Of a DNA stretch of 64,000 bases, positions 19,268 to 29,233 are shown piece after piece. The notes under the pieces were generated by a model. It saw only the letters and a program-made list of their open reading frames with translations, ran no database searches and had not been told where the DNA came from. Where the stretch lies: the NCBI GenBank assembly GCA_003712165.1, contig RHLH01000001.1, positions 1,585,575-1,649,574 of the forward strand, read 5' to 3'. How positions within the stretch are numbered: the first letter of the stretch is position 1; every line of letters starts with the position of its first letter. A program made the position numbers and the translations under genes. The DNA comes from Phycisphaera sp. Its GTDB lineage: Bacteria > Planctomycetota > Phycisphaerae > Phycisphaerales > UBA1924.

Positions 19268-21345
19268 GCAGAAAGCCAAACGCAACAACTCATCAGATGG
19301 AGCTCCCCCCGACCCCGCTTCAGGCACGAGGTGTCGCGGCAACATGGGTGACGGGGCTCGCGTTGGTTCTCTGCACCGTCATGATCTTGGGCCTGCTCGG
19401 GATGATCGTGATCGGCGGCGGCAAGACGTTCTGGCAGCGCCCAATCGATAGCGTCCAGCTCCAGTCCGGTGAACAGCTGCTGGGTATGGAGTACCGGCGT
19501 GAATCCAGACCCGGTGCATCTGATCGGGTGCTCTACAGGGTGGGCAACCGAGATCTCGGACAGCAGCCTTTCAAATGGGTCGAGATCGATTCGATCGATT
19601 CGGTCTTAGAACCGGCTGATGCGGTGCTCCTCGAGCGTCAGGAGTGGGGCATCTGGCTCGGCGTGCCAGAGCGCATCTACGAAATCAACGAATCGGGCGA
19701 TATCGCTGACATTGCGATCGGTTCAGAAGCGGTGCTTGAGGTGCTGGGCGAGCAGCTCAAACTGGCATCGACTCGACGCGCAGAAGCGAATGCACTACGA
19801 AGCGGCCCAATCGCGGACATCAACGATCGTCTGGAGCGGCTCCGGCTCAGCGAACTCGAAGCGCAGCTTCGGGTCACTGGCAACAACCGACCGCACCATC
19901 TCGGCTGGGGTCTCTGGTGGGCTGTAATCGCGGCACTCGTGATTGCGATTCTCGGAGCGGTGCGCATCGGGCATCCTCTGGCGAAGCGTTCGCTCGTGAT
20001 CATCAGCCTTCTCGCTGTGCTCGTTGGGTACACCGAGAGGCCCTGGGCGGGTCGGCCTTGGACTCAAGAGCAGTTCGAGACGCACAAGGCCGAGGTAGAA
20101 GAGCAGCGAACAATCCTGACCACCGAGTTCCGCGAGCTGAGCAATGAGTTGGTGGCTCTCGAGCAGGACGATGCCAGGTTCCGTATCGAGGTCCGTGACC
20201 TTGCAACGGGTCAGTTCGCACCGATATCGCGGAGTCAGATGAGCGAGCCAATGAAGATCTCGCAGATCTTGCGTGTCGTCCAGGCAAACGAGATCGGTCT
20301 CGGCGGCAAGGCGAAACTCTATCTCGCACGTTGGTGGGATTTTTTAACAGATGACCCTCGCGAGGCGAACACCGAGGGAGGCGTCTTCCCTGTCATCGTG
20401 GGCACCCTCTTGGTGACCATCATGCTCACGATCGCGGTGGTGCCACTGGGTGTACTGGCGGCTCTCTACATGCGTGAGTACGCCAAGCAGGGGGCGATGA
20501 TCAGCATCCTGCGTGTCGCGATCAACAACCTTGCCGGCGTGCCGAGCATCGTGTACGGCGTGTTTGGGCTCGGTTTCTTCTGCTACGGGATAGGCGGTGT
20601 CATCGACGGCGGAACCGATCCTTCCCTGGTTCTTCGTGTCGGACAGTGGTGGGTTCTGGTGCTCGTGATTGCAGCTATGTTGTTTTTCGTGCTCGCGCTG
20701 TCCGGGAGGGAGAAACAGGGCAAGAAGAGCCTGCTTATCTTCGGACTCTGGTCAGGCGTCGCGTTGCTCTCGGTGATCGCGGTTTTCTCGACGCCCTACT
20801 TCGAAGGCTTCTTCCAAGCCAAGCTACTCGATGGGTCGCCCACGTTCGGGACATCTGGCCTTCTCTGGGCCTCATTGACCCTGGCACTGCTCACGCTCCC
20901 TGTGGTCATTGTCTCGGCTGAGGAAGCCATCGCGGCGGTGCCCGCTTCGCTTCGAGAAGGCAGCTACGGCTGCGGGGCTTCGAAGTGGCAGACCATCCAG
21001 CGGGTGGTGCTCCCGGGCGCGATGCCGGGCATCATGACAGGTGCGATCCTCGCGATGGCTAGAGGAGCGGGCGAGGTCGCTCCGCTGATGATTGTCGGCG
21101 CGGTCAAACTGGCTCCCGAACTGCCCTTCGAGGACAGGTTCCCGTTCATTTTCGCGGATCGCAGCTTTATGCATCTCGGGTTCCACATCTTCGATCTAGG
21201 ATTCAAGAGCCCGGATTCCGAGGCGGCTCGGGGATATGTCTGGACGACGACCTTGCTCCTCGTCACGCTGGTGGTGATGATGAACCTGATCGCCATCCGC
21301 ATCCGCACGAAACTCAAGGCCAGATTCGTATCGGGGCAGTTCTAG
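19264..21345 (+). CDS. pstA: Phosphate ABC transporter permease PstA, extended form
   Basis: A 693-residue permease that pairs with PstC. I chose GTG 19264, which overlaps the pstC stop as GTGA; a longer frame from 19174 would overlap pstC by 90 bases. A membrane segment lies at about 22-48. A long insert follows with two further membrane segments near 215-260 and a helical, charged, coiled-coil-like stretch near 270-320. The core permease starts near 370 and ends with the coupling loop [18 protein letters not shown] and then [15 protein letters not shown]. The family is normally about 300 residues, so more than half of this protein is additional. Both permeases being enlarged suggests that their extra domains work together. 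Confidence 0.88.
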   Translation: MSRKPNATTHQMELPPTPLQARGVAATWVTGLALVLCTVMILGLLGMIVIGGGKTFWQRPIDSVQLQSGEQLLGMEYRRESRPGASDRVLYRVGNRDLGQQPFKWVEIDSIDSVLEPADAVLLERQEWGIWLGVPERIYEINESGDIADIAIGSEAVLEVLGEQLKLASTRRAEANALRSGPIADINDRLERLRLSELEAQLRVTGNNRPHHLGWGLWWAVIAALVIAILGAVRIGHPLAKRSLVIISLLAVLVGYTERPWAGRPWTQEQFETHKAEVEEQRTILTTEFRELSNELVALEQDDARFRIEVRDLATGQFAPISRSQMSEPMKISQILRVVQANEIGLGGKAKLYLARWWDFLTDDPREANTEGGVFPVIVGTLLVTIMLTIAVVPLGVLAALYMREYAKQGAMISILRVAINNLAGVPSIVYGVFGLGFFCYGIGGVIDGGTDPSLVLRVGQWWVLVLVIAAMLFFVLALSGREKQGKKSLLIFGLWSGVALLSVIAVFSTPYFEGFFQAKLLDGSPTFGTSGLLWASLTLALLTLPVVIVSAEEAIAAVPASLREGSYGCGASKWQTIQRVVLPGAMPGIMTGAILAMARGAGEVAPLMIVGAVKLAPELPFEDRFPFIFADRSFMHLGFHIFDLGFKSPDSEAARGYVWTTTLLLVTLVVMMNLIAIRIRTKLKARFVSGQF

Positions 21346-22208
21346 TGACCACCATGACCAGCAACACGCCGAAGCCAGCAGTCAGAACTGTCCAGGACGC
21401 AGTCGATACCAACGCTTCGTTCGAAACAGAAACACACAGTGATGTCGCCGACCACGAATCGGTTCTCGATATCTCAAAGTTCTCGCTCTGGTATGGGCAG
21501 GCAAGGGCGCTTTACGACGTCTCGATGAGTATCCCAAGGGGTAAAGTCACAGCGCTGATCGGCCCCAGCGGATGCGGAAAGTCCACACTCTTGCGTTCGG
21601 TCAACAGGCTCAACGACCTCGTTTCGATCGTTCGCACAGAGGGCGAGATGATGCTCAACAACCGGTCTATCTATGATCCGAGTGTGGATGTTATCTCTCT
21701 GCGCAAGCGTGTGGGGATGGTTTTCCAGAAGTCGAATCCGTTTCCCATGTCGATCTTTGAGAACGTGATTTACCCGCTTCGGATCTCAGGTGAGCGAAAG
21801 AAATCGGTCCTCAAGGAAACCTGCGAGCGGGCACTCAGGTCGGCCGCGATCTGGGATGAGGTGAAGGACCGTCTGAACGAATCCGCACTTGGGTTATCTG
21901 GCGGTCAGCAGCAGAGACTCTGCATCGCACGAGCAGTTGCTGTCGAACCCGAGGTGCTGCTGATGGACGAGCCCTGTTCGGCGCTGGATCCGATCGCCAC
22001 AGCGAAGATTGAGGAACTCATCCATGACATCGCGGGGCGGTACACCGTTCTCATCGTGACCCACAACATGCAGCAGGCCTCACGGGTCAGTGATTTCACG
22101 GCGTTTATGTACTTGGGCAGGCTGGTCGAGTACGGCACAACCAGCCAGATCTTCCAGACGCCCAAGCTCTCAGAGACCGAGCAGTACGTCACCGGCCGGT
22201 TCGGCTGA
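21345..22208 (+). CDS. pstB: Phosphate ABC transporter ATP-binding protein
   Basis: A 287-residue ABC ATPase that powers phosphate import. Walker A is GPSGCGKST (about residue 75), the signature is LSGGQQQR and Walker B is [13 protein letters not shown], followed by the switch histidine in THNMQQA. An N-terminal extension of about 40 residues precedes the ATPase fold. GTG 21345 shares its G with the pstA TAG stop; an in-frame ATG at 21354 is possible. It is the last gene of the operon. No phoU follows, although phoU often closes pst operons. A short hairpin directly after the stop could be a weak terminator. Confidence 0.93.
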   Translation: MTTMTSNTPKPAVRTVQDAVDTNASFETETHSDVADHESVLDISKFSLWYGQARALYDVSMSIPRGKVTALIGPSGCGKSTLLRSVNRLNDLVSIVRTEGEMMLNNRSIYDPSVDVISLRKRVGMVFQKSNPFPMSIFENVIYPLRISGERKKSVLKETCERALRSAAIWDEVKDRLNESALGLSGGQQQRLCIARAVAVEPEVLLMDEPCSALDPIATAKIEELIHDIAGRYTVLIVTHNMQQASRVSDFTAFMYLGRLVEYGTTSQIFQTPKLSETEQYVTGRFG

Positions 22209-22225
22209 CCCGTCGAATCACGGGT
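22208..22225 (+). terminator. Weak hairpin after pstB
   Basis: ACCCGT (22208-22213) pairs with ACGGGT (22220-22225) around a 6-base loop directly after the pstB stop. No T-run follows, so intrinsic termination is doubtful. The rest of the 182-base gap to the next gene shows no clear promoter to me. Confidence 0.3.
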
Positions 22226-22390
22226 AACTCGAATGCGGACGTAGCTTCCTGACGCGATTTCTTATCGGATTCGTATGGACCTGGCTGGGCAAACCGCCGA
22301 CCCTATGGCATAGGATCAAGGACGGTGCCATCCATGCCGGCGCTGGGGCTGGGTTGGCCGGAGTAGTCAGCGTACGACGACGAGATTGCC

Positions 22391-25255
22391 ATGAGCAGCG
22401 GGCCTAAGGCTCAACGTCCGAGCGTCAACGGCTGGAATGCCGAGTACCTCGATTCTCAGTACGACGCATACCGGCAAGATCCGGAATCTGTCCCCGCAGA
22501 CGTGAGAGCGTTCTTCCGGGGCTATGAGCTTGCCCAGGATAGTCAGGTCCGAATCTCCACCGGCTCGGGCGGGACTGACAACCTTGAAAATCTGCTCACC
22601 GGATATAGGGGGCGGGGCCACTTAGGGGCGGCTCTCGATCCACACGGAAGGCCGCGACAACGACCAGAAGCCCTCTCACTCGACTGGTTCGGTCTGACTG
22701 AGAGTGACCTCAGCAACACCGTCAGCGGCACCATCGTCGGAGATGAGGGCGAGATGACCATCAGCGAGGTCATCGAGCGTCTCGAGAAGCTCTATCTGGG
22801 CACGGTGGGGGTCGAGTTCCTTCATGTCGAGGACTACGAGGAACGAGGCTGGCTCGTTGATCAGTGGGAATCGATCAGCGGCAGGTTTGATTTCACCAAG
22901 GGCGAGAAGATCCACATCCTCGAGCTCCTGCTCAACGCGGGGCAGTTCGAGGGTTTCCTGCAGAAGCGCTACCCCGGAGAGAAGAGGTTTAGCCTCGAGG
23001 GCGCCGAGTCGCTCATCCCGCTCTTGGATCTGCTGATTGAACGATTGGCCGAGCACGGATCAGACGAGATCGTGCTTGGAATGGCGCACCGCGGCCGACT
23101 GAACGTGCTCAACCAGATACTCGGGAAGACACCCGAGCAGATCTTCACAGAATTCGAGGACACCTGGGCGGGCGACTTCTTTATGGACGAGGGCGGTGAT
23201 GTCAAGTACCACCGCGGCTACTCCGCCACCCGTCAGTTCGGCAACGGCAAGATGATCCATCTTGCCATGGCTTCAAACCCGAGTCATCTAGAGGCGGTAG
23301 GCCCGGTTGTTGAAGGGCGCACCCGCGCAAAGCAGCGCCTTCGCAATGATAGTACCCGGCAGCTCGTGGTGCCGGTCGTGATCCACGGCGATGCCGCCGT
23401 CGCAGGTCAGGGCATCGTTGCTGAGACTCTGAACTTCTCTCAGCTCAAGGGCTACACAACGGGTGGCACGGTCCACGTGGTCGTCAACAACAACATCGGG
23501 TTTACAACACGGCCTGAAGACAGCCGAAGCACGACGTACTGCACCGATATTGCAAAATCGATCGGCGCCCCCATCTTCCATGTCAACGGGGAGGACCCGG
23601 AGGCGGTCGTAACTGTGGCAAGGTTGGCCGCCGATTACCGCAACCGGTACAAGAAAGACGTTTTCATTGATATGTGGTGCTACCGCAAATACGGCCACAA
23701 CGAGCAAGACGAACAGTCGTTCACGCAGCCGATTCTCGCCAAGATCATCAAGAAGCAGAAGCCGGTGATGGAGACGTACGCGGCTTCGCTACTCGCAGAG
23801 GGCGTGATCACCGAGCACGATCACGACCTGCTCCGCAAGCGTGTGAACGAAGAGCTTGATAATGCTCAGCAGGCGGCCAAAGCAGCGCCGAAAGATCCAA
23901 CAATTGATCCTGGCAGCCAAAAGTGGTCCGGCATGGAGCACGCGTACTCGCACGTTCCGGCAGACACATCGGTTGATCGTGACCTGCTCAAGGACGTGTG
24001 CGCAGCGCTCGGCAAGGTTCCTGGCGGATTCAGCGTCAACCGCAAACTCAAGGCGTTGCTGGAAGCGCGTTCGAAGCTCTGGGAAGAAGGCCAACAGATC
24101 AGCTACGCGGACGGGGAAATCCTCGCGTTCGGCACGCTCCTTGCCGAGGGCAACGCAGTCCGAGTCTCGGGCCAAGATTCGCGGCGCGGCACGTTCAGCT
24201 CTCGACACGCGGTCTTGTTCGATTCTGAGACTGGTGAGCCGTACGTCTCACTGAATAACATCAATGAACTCGGTGTGTTTAGCGATGCGGAGAAGGCTCC
24301 CGGCACAATCGCGGACAACGGCAAAAAACGACAATCGCGATTCTGCGTCTACGACAGCCCGCTCTCGGAGGAGTCGATCCTCGCGTTTGAGTACGGGTAC
24401 TCGCTTGCCGATCCAAACATGCTCGTCTGCTGGGAAGCTCAGTTCGGCGATTTCGTAAACGGTGCCCAGAACATCATCGATCAGTTCATCGCGTCCGCAC
24501 AGGTCAAGTGGGAGCGCTGGACAGGGCTGACGATGCTCTTGCCGCACGGCTACGAGGGCGCAGGCCCGGAACACTCGTCCGCACGCGTTGAACGTTTCCT
24601 TCAGCTCTGCGGTAACAACAACATGCAGGTGATCCACCCATCGACCGGTGCTCAGATATTCCACGCGCTACGTCGTCAGGTGAAGCGGTCCTTCCGCAAG
24701 CCGTTGATCGTTCTTTCGCCGAAGAGTTTGCTTCGTACCCCAACAAGCGATATCAACGAACTCATCGAAGGCCGGTTCCGCGAACTCCTGGATGACCCAT
24801 CTTTCGCCTCGAGCAGTGGTGGTGACCGCAAGCAGGTCAAGAAAGTCATACTGTGCTCGGGCAAGATTTACCACGAGTTGGCTGCTCGCCGCGATGCGAT
24901 CGGGCTCTCAGATCTTGCGATCGTCCGTGTCGAACAGATGTACCCGTTCAACAGCGAGATGGCTCGTGAGATATTCGCTGCCTACCCGAAGAACGCTGAG
25001 TATGTCTGGGTGCAGGAAGAGCCTCGAAACATGGGCCCGTACCTGTTCATGGCCGATACACTCCGCGAGCAACTCGACATGGACAACATCGAATACATCG
25101 GCAGGGACACGAGTGCAAGCACCGCCGCTGGGTCCAAGAAGAAAGACCGGAGCCAGCAGGAAGCCCTCATCACGGCTGCTGTTGGTCCAAAGCCGGAAGA
25201 GAAAGCACAGAGCAAGGAAGAGCCGGGCGGCAAGCGAGCCCTCGCGGCAGGCTGA
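22391..25255 (+). CDS. sucA: 2-oxoglutarate dehydrogenase E1 component
   Basis: A 954-residue thiamine-diphosphate enzyme that decarboxylates 2-oxoglutarate in the TCA cycle and passes the succinyl group to the lipoyl arm of E2. The N-terminus (WNAEYLDSQYDAYRQDP) is the typical E1o E2-binding helix. The cofactor region is seen in HGDAAVAGQG and VVNNNIGFTT (about 330-365), and the substrate loop includes ASNPSHLEAVGPVVEG. The C-terminal transketolase-like half carries PHGYEGAGPEHSSAR. The last 45 residues are charged and low in complexity. Length fits the family (about 930). ATG 22391 has no strong ribosome site. The E2 gene follows after 30 bases. No E3 (lpd) gene is nearby, so E3 must be encoded elsewhere. 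Confidence 0.95.
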   Translation: MSSGPKAQRPSVNGWNAEYLDSQYDAYRQDPESVPADVRAFFRGYELAQDSQVRISTGSGGTDNLENLLTGYRGRGHLGAALDPHGRPRQRPEALSLDWFGLTESDLSNTVSGTIVGDEGEMTISEVIERLEKLYLGTVGVEFLHVEDYEERGWLVDQWESISGRFDFTKGEKIHILELLLNAGQFEGFLQKRYPGEKRFSLEGAESLIPLLDLLIERLAEHGSDEIVLGMAHRGRLNVLNQILGKTPEQIFTEFEDTWAGDFFMDEGGDVKYHRGYSATRQFGNGKMIHLAMASNPSHLEAVGPVVEGRTRAKQRLRNDSTRQLVVPVVIHGDAAVAGQGIVAETLNFSQLKGYTTGGTVHVVVNNNIGFTTRPEDSRSTTYCTDIAKSIGAPIFHVNGEDPEAVVTVARLAADYRNRYKKDVFIDMWCYRKYGHNEQDEQSFTQPILAKIIKKQKPVMETYAASLLAEGVITEHDHDLLRKRVNEELDNAQQAAKAAPKDPTIDPGSQKWSGMEHAYSHVPADTSVDRDLLKDVCAALGKVPGGFSVNRKLKALLEARSKLWEEGQQISYADGEILAFGTLLAEGNAVRVSGQDSRRGTFSSRHAVLFDSETGEPYVSLNNINELGVFSDAEKAPGTIADNGKKRQSRFCVYDSPLSEESILAFEYGYSLADPNMLVCWEAQFGDFVNGAQNIIDQFIASAQVKWERWTGLTMLLPHGYEGAGPEHSSARVERFLQLCGNNNMQVIHPSTGAQIFHALRRQVKRSFRKPLIVLSPKSLLRTPTSDINELIEGRFRELLDDPSFASSSGGDRKQVKKVILCSGKIYHELAARRDAIGLSDLAIVRVEQMYPFNSEMAREIFAAYPKNAEYVWVQEEPRNMGPYLFMADTLREQLDMDNIEYIGRDTSASTAAGSKKKDRSQQEALITAAVGPKPEEKAQSKEEPGGKRALAAG

Positions 25256-25285
25256 TACACGAAGAACAGACCGGAGTGCACGGAG

Positions 25286-26569
25286 ATGGCAGTTCAAGTC
25301 GTCGTTCCAAACGTTGGCGAATCAGTGACCGAGGGCGTGATCGCCACATGGCTCAAGCAGCCTGGCGATTGGGTTGATCAGGACGAGACGGTCCTCGAAC
25401 TTGAGACCGACAAGGTCACGATGGAAATCCCCGCACCGTCGGCTGGTGTGATCGGTGATCACAGGTTCGGCGAAGGCGACACCGTCGAGGTAGGCGCAAC
25501 GGTTGCGGAGATCGACGAGAGCGCAAGCAAGCCCGCGGGGGCGCCCGCCGCAGAAGCCCCTGCTCCCAAGGCAGACCTCGCTCCCGAGCCTGCAAAGCAG
25601 GAACCAGTTGCACAACAGCCGCAAGCCGCAGCGGCACCTGCTAACACGTCAAACGGTAAAGCCTCGAGCAACGGCGATTATAACGCCACCCCGCTCGCCA
25701 AGAAGATCGCGACCGAGCACGGAGTTGATCTCTCCTCTATCGTGGGCACCGGCGCTGGTGGACGCATCCGCGAGCACGATGTGATCGCTTCCGTCCAGTC
25801 TGGCGGCAAGGTTGCCCAGACTGTAGTCAGTCCTTCGAAGGGGCAGCGAATAGAGCGTGTCGAGCGCATGTCGCCCATGCGTCAGAAGATCGCTTCGCGT
25901 CTCGTCGAGGCTCAGCACAACGCCGCTATGCTCACCACTTTCAACGAGTGTGACATGTCGGGCGTCATGGCACTCCGCAAGCAGTACAAGGAAGAGTTCA
26001 GCGAGAGGCACGGCATCAATCTTGGATTCATGTCGTTCTTCGTCAAGGCAGTGGTTCGTGGCCTTCAGGCACAGCCCGCGGTAAATTCGTTCATCGTCGA
26101 AGACGAGTCGGGCAAGCCTGCCCTGAAGTACCACGACTACTGCGATATTTCGATCGCGGTTTCAAGCCCGAAAGGGCTCGTCGTTCCGGTGCTCCGCAGC
26201 GCCGACCAGATGAGCTTCGCCGAGATTGAGCAGGGCATCAAGGATCTCGCGATCCGTGCCCGCGACGGCAAGATCACGCTCGAAGAGATGACCGGCGGCA
26301 CGTTCACGATCACCAACGGCGGCATCTTTGGCAGCCTGAACTCAACTCCGATCCTCAACCCGCCTCAATCAGGCATTCTCGGCATGCACTCGATCAAGAA
26401 CCGCCCGATCGAGGATCCGAGTAACCCGGGACAGATCGCACTTCGTCCGATGATGAACCTCGCACTCAGTTACGACCATCGTGTTGTTGACGGCGCCGGA
26501 GCGGTTCGCTTCCTTGTTGCAGTGAAGGAAGCGATCGAGGATCCACACCGCGTGCTTCTGGATCTCTGA
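25286..26569 (+). CDS. sucB: 2-oxoglutarate dehydrogenase E2, dihydrolipoamide succinyltransferase
   Basis: A 427-residue E2 core enzyme that transfers succinyl groups from its lipoyl lysine to CoA. A lipoyl domain (1-76) carries the attachment site ETDKVTMEI with Lys43. An Ala/Pro-rich linker (about 80-125) leads to the E3-binding domain (about 130-168, ATPLAKKIATEHGVDLS..GTGAGGRI). The catalytic domain begins at RVERMSPMRQKIASRL and ends with the active-site motif YDHRVVDGAGAVRFL. Domain order and size are normal for SucB, and its position after the E1 gene supports the succinyl rather than acetyl specificity. ATG 25286 is preceded by CGGAG. It ends 12 bases before the convergent phosphatase gene. 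Confidence 0.95.
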   Translation: MAVQVVVPNVGESVTEGVIATWLKQPGDWVDQDETVLELETDKVTMEIPAPSAGVIGDHRFGEGDTVEVGATVAEIDESASKPAGAPAAEAPAPKADLAPEPAKQEPVAQQPQAAAAPANTSNGKASSNGDYNATPLAKKIATEHGVDLSSIVGTGAGGRIREHDVIASVQSGGKVAQTVVSPSKGQRIERVERMSPMRQKIASRLVEAQHNAAMLTTFNECDMSGVMALRKQYKEEFSERHGINLGFMSFFVKAVVRGLQAQPAVNSFIVEDESGKPALKYHDYCDISIAVSSPKGLVVPVLRSADQMSFAEIEQGIKDLAIRARDGKITLEEMTGGTFTITNGGIFGSLNSTPILNPPQSGILGMHSIKNRPIEDPSNPGQIALRPMMNLALSYDHRVVDGAGAVRFLVAVKEAIEDPHRVLLDL

Positions 26570-26581
26570 GTATCTGAGATT

Positions 26582-27049
26582 TTAGCTCTTCGTTAGAGAA
26601 CAGATCAGTCCGTCACATGACGCGACGAGCATCTCGTATACACGGTCGAAGCCATCGCCGTCGCCGTAGTAAGGATCTGGCACGTCTAGATCTGATCCTG
26701 TGCCAGATTCGAAGCTACGTATGAGTCTTGCATTACGAGCGCCCATATTTTCAAGGTGGACGAGATTCGATGAGTCCATCGCCAGCAGCAAATCATACTG
26801 GTCTATATCGATCTGAGTCACCTGGCGAGCGACCGAAAGGAGTTCGATGCCGTACTTGCTTGCGGTAGCGATCGCTCTCGGGTCGGGCCTTGATCCGACA
26901 TGCCAGCTACCTGTGCCGGCTGAGTCGACTTCAAATAGATGGCTCATGTTTCTATGTGCGGCCCTGTGGAGAAATATGCCTTCAGCCATAGGTGATCGAC
27001 AGATGTTTCCGAGGCAGACGAAGAGGAGCTTATGTGGTGGCCTTGTCAC
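26582..27049 (-). CDS. Low-molecular-weight protein tyrosine phosphatase
   Basis: A 155-residue phosphatase of the LMW-PTP family. The active-site P-loop CLGNICRS starts at Cys12, and the general acid lies in DVPDPYYGD near residue 120. I chose GTG at 27049, which overlaps the upstream stop as GTGA; the longer frame to 27145 would lie inside the upstream gene and add 32 unrelated residues, and 155 residues is the usual family length. Bacterial members often control tyrosine kinases of exopolysaccharide assembly (Wzb type). The preceding glycosyltransferase-like gene fits such a role, but no kinase gene is seen here. Arginine-reductase-type activity of some members cannot be excluded. Confidence 0.88.
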   Translation of the reverse strand: MTRPPHKLLFVCLGNICRSPMAEGIFLHRAAHRNMSHLFEVDSAGTGSWHVGSRPDPRAIATASKYGIELLSVARQVTQIDIDQYDLLLAMDSSNLVHLENMGARNARLIRSFESGTGSDLDVPDPYYGDGDGFDRVYEMLVASCDGLICSLTKS

Positions 27050-27879
27050 TGCGCTGATCCGTTGAAGATATCCAGGAGGGGCGATGCGATGTCCGCAGCG
27101 CTGGTGCCTGCGCAAGCGTGGAGCTTTCCGGGCAAGTCGTCGCAAGCACTCTCCGAGATGTGATTCTCAGTGCACAGCACTGGTACTCCAAAGCGCCTTG
27201 CCCAAGAGATGTTCCGCGGGGCGTTGTAGTCAGCGTCGGCGTCAGATGTGTGCGGTCCCCAGATGATCGCGTCGGCACCCGGTGCGAAAGCAGTAGCTGG
27301 CACGTTGGTCGCTATGACGCTCAGTACCCTGTCTGCGTTTGACAGAAAAGCTCTGGCCCTCCGAAAGAAAGCAGCCTTGGCGGGCAGGAGCACTACAACC
27401 GGTTTTTCAGCGATAGCCATCGATGCCGAGAATAGTGCCAGGACCATCGCATCGATTTCACCTGGATGATTCGACAGAGGAACGACGAGCCTGTCAGCAT
27501 CCGTGAGGCCAAGCCCCTCTCTTACACGGGCTCTGTCATGCGTGTGTGGGCGTGTCTCTGGCAAGTCCTTCGGCCGTGCCGGGGACACCCCGCTGAGTTG
27601 TGCGGCAAGATTTAGTGACCAATCAGATCGGCAAACAACCGAAGTGGCGCCGGATCGCTTGAAGATTCGATCGAGCGTGTGTCTGGTCTGCCAGCCCAAG
27701 ACAGTGGACGGCGCAAGCGTTGCGACCGGCTCGATCCCGAGCGAGTTCAGTCTGGACAATCCGTGCTGATCACTGATTGCGATCACCGGGTCGCGACTTT
27801 GGGAGCATTCGAGCAGATCGAGGTCGCCAGCACATCCTGCTGTTGGCTTCGCGAGTTGGTCGATCAGTTCGAATCTCAT
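27046..27879 (-). CDS. Unrecognised protein, glycosyltransferase-like
   Basis: A 277-residue soluble protein. I do not recognise a defined family. The middle and C-terminal parts read as Rossmann-like alternating strands and helices (RLVVPLSNHPGEIDAMVLAL, KPVVVLLPAK, DRVLSVIATNVPATAFAPGADAIIWGP, FGVPVLCTE). The late pattern of pointing out a target, then GVPV, is reminiscent of the donor-binding half of GT-B glycosyltransferases. There is no signal peptide. ATG 27879 lies five bases after the upstream lipoprotein stop, and its own stop overlaps the phosphatase start, so all three are probably one operon. Function is unassigned; sugar transfer is only a suggestion. Confidence 0.6.
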   Translation of the reverse strand: MRFELIDQLAKPTAGCAGDLDLLECSQSRDPVIAISDQHGLSRLNSLGIEPVATLAPSTVLGWQTRHTLDRIFKRSGATSVVCRSDWSLNLAAQLSGVSPARPKDLPETRPHTHDRARVREGLGLTDADRLVVPLSNHPGEIDAMVLALFSASMAIAEKPVVVLLPAKAAFFRRARAFLSNADRVLSVIATNVPATAFAPGADAIIWGPHTSDADADYNAPRNISWARRFGVPVLCTENHISESACDDLPGKLHACAGTSAADIASPLLDIFNGSAQ

Positions 27880-27884
27880 TCTGA

Positions 27885-28544
27885 TCAGATGCCCCGTTCT
27901 GCGATATGTTCGGTGACAAGATGCTCATAGAACAGTTGGGCAAGAGCCAGGCCAGCGTTCTTACCGAGCTGGAGCTCTGCGGTGGTGCTCGCGCCCGTGT
28001 CGCTGGCAACGGAACCAATTCTTGAGTTGAGCGTGACCTCGAGCTTGTGACCCTGCGGGTCGGTCGGCCAGAGCACCTCGTTGTTCGCTGCATCTACAAC
28101 ACGCACCCGGTACACAACTTTCGGCTCCTGATTCCGTGACATATCAGCACGGATGAACTGGTCAACAGATGCCCAGATCACAACGTCGGAGTCGACCTCT
28201 CGTCCGATCTCGGCAACGCTCATCTGACCCGCTGAATCATCTTGCTGAGATACGCGAAGAGCTGATTGGCCGCTGATCAGATCGTTGACCAGACCTCGGT
28301 CGAGCAAGTCCGACTCCGCTGCCTGGATCATCGCAAGCCGTATTGCGCGTCTTGGAATCTCACTGCGGGGGTCGTCTACGAAGATGACTGTTGTTTTGTC
28401 TCTCTGGAGTTTGTACTCGGGATCAAATTCTGGCGGACCAACGGCAAAGAAGTAGATCGGCCCGAGGATGTTGCACCCGCTTGCGGCAGTAATCGCAGCA
28501 AGGAGGGTCAGCAGGACAACGAGCTTTTTAGTAATTGAGATCAT
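27885..28544 (-). CDS. Lipoprotein of unknown function
   Basis: A 219-residue protein with a lipoprotein signal (LVVLLTLLAAITAASGC, lipobox ASGC at about residue 24). The mature domain has alternating strands and helices (TTVIFVDDPRSEIPRR, SDVVIWASVDQFI, VVYRVRVVDAANNEVLWP), like small periplasmic or outer-membrane domains that assemble with other lipoproteins. It overlaps the upstream lipoprotein gene by 17 bases, so the pair is probably translated together. The two share the features of containing VVIWA- or VVVDI-type strands and may be distant relatives or partners. I do not recognise the family. Confidence 0.75.
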   Translation of the reverse strand: MISITKKLVVLLTLLAAITAASGCNILGPIYFFAVGPPEFDPEYKLQRDKTTVIFVDDPRSEIPRRAIRLAMIQAAESDLLDRGLVNDLISGQSALRVSQQDDSAGQMSVAEIGREVDSDVVIWASVDQFIRADMSRNQEPKVVYRVRVVDAANNEVLWPTDPQGHKLEVTLNSRIGSVASDTGASTTAELQLGKNAGLALAQLFYEHLVTEHIAERGI

Positions 28545-29205
28545 TGCCTATCTCCGCGTCGTAGAAGGGCCAGGTCGTTCGATCAACGAATCTGCTTTTC
28601 AGCACAGAGAGTACCTGCACGCGAGAGAAGTCTTCGGGGCCGTAGCCTCCCGAGTCAGGGAACGTGACATGAACAAAGTGTTCGTGGGTGATGTCATCTG
28701 GAAACGGACTGTTGGCTTCGACCACGCCGACCGTCGCTGCGGCTACGCCGTCCCAGATGTACTGATTCCCAGGGTCGTTTAGACGAAACTCTTGGATATC
28801 GACCACGACGAGTCGTTCGACGCCAAGCTCTTCAGCGATCTCACCGTAGGATCGAGCTGCCCACCCGGGGTGGTTGTACTGATATGTCAGCATCGCAGCT
28901 CCGGGAACATATCCCGTCGCATCGACGTTCTCGGCAAGCCTACTGCTGACACCGACCGTCATCTGGGGAACGACCTCTGGATACGTTGCCTGGATCATCC
29001 GATCCGCGGTGACAAGAACTGCAAAGTTGTTGTCTTCAAGCCCCGTGTAGACGGCTTCTTCGATGTGGGTGCCTGATTTCTTGAATTCGTCATAAGCCAT
29101 GAATCCCCATCCGACGATGGTGCATCCCTGGCTCAATAGAACGACGCCCGTGAGCAGGAGCGAGAGCGTCACGCGCAGTGCAAGGCGGTCGTCGTTCAAA
29201 CCCAT
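28528..29205 (-). CDS. Lipoprotein of unknown function
   Basis: A 225-residue protein with a lipoprotein signal (LSLLLTGVVLLSQGC, lipobox SQGC at about residue 28). The mature part has a regular alpha/beta pattern (FAVLVTADRMIQATYP, AAMLTYQYNHPGWAARSYGEIAEELGVERLVVVDIQEFRL). The segment AEELGVERLVVVDIQEF matches in style the DSDVVIWASVDQF segment of the next lipoprotein, which suggests that both are versions of one domain. Short gaps and an overlap place it in the same minus-strand operon. I do not recognise the family. Confidence 0.75.
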   Translation of the reverse strand: MGLNDDRLALRVTLSLLLTGVVLLSQGCTIVGWGFMAYDEFKKSGTHIEEAVYTGLEDNNFAVLVTADRMIQATYPEVVPQMTVGVSSRLAENVDATGYVPGAAMLTYQYNHPGWAARSYGEIAEELGVERLVVVDIQEFRLNDPGNQYIWDGVAAATVGVVEANSPFPDDITHEHFVHVTFPDSGGYGPEDFSRVQVLSVLKSRFVDRTTWPFYDAEIGNDLNY

Positions 29206-29233
29206 CTCCTTTCGAAGGGTGCGTCCCGGGGAA

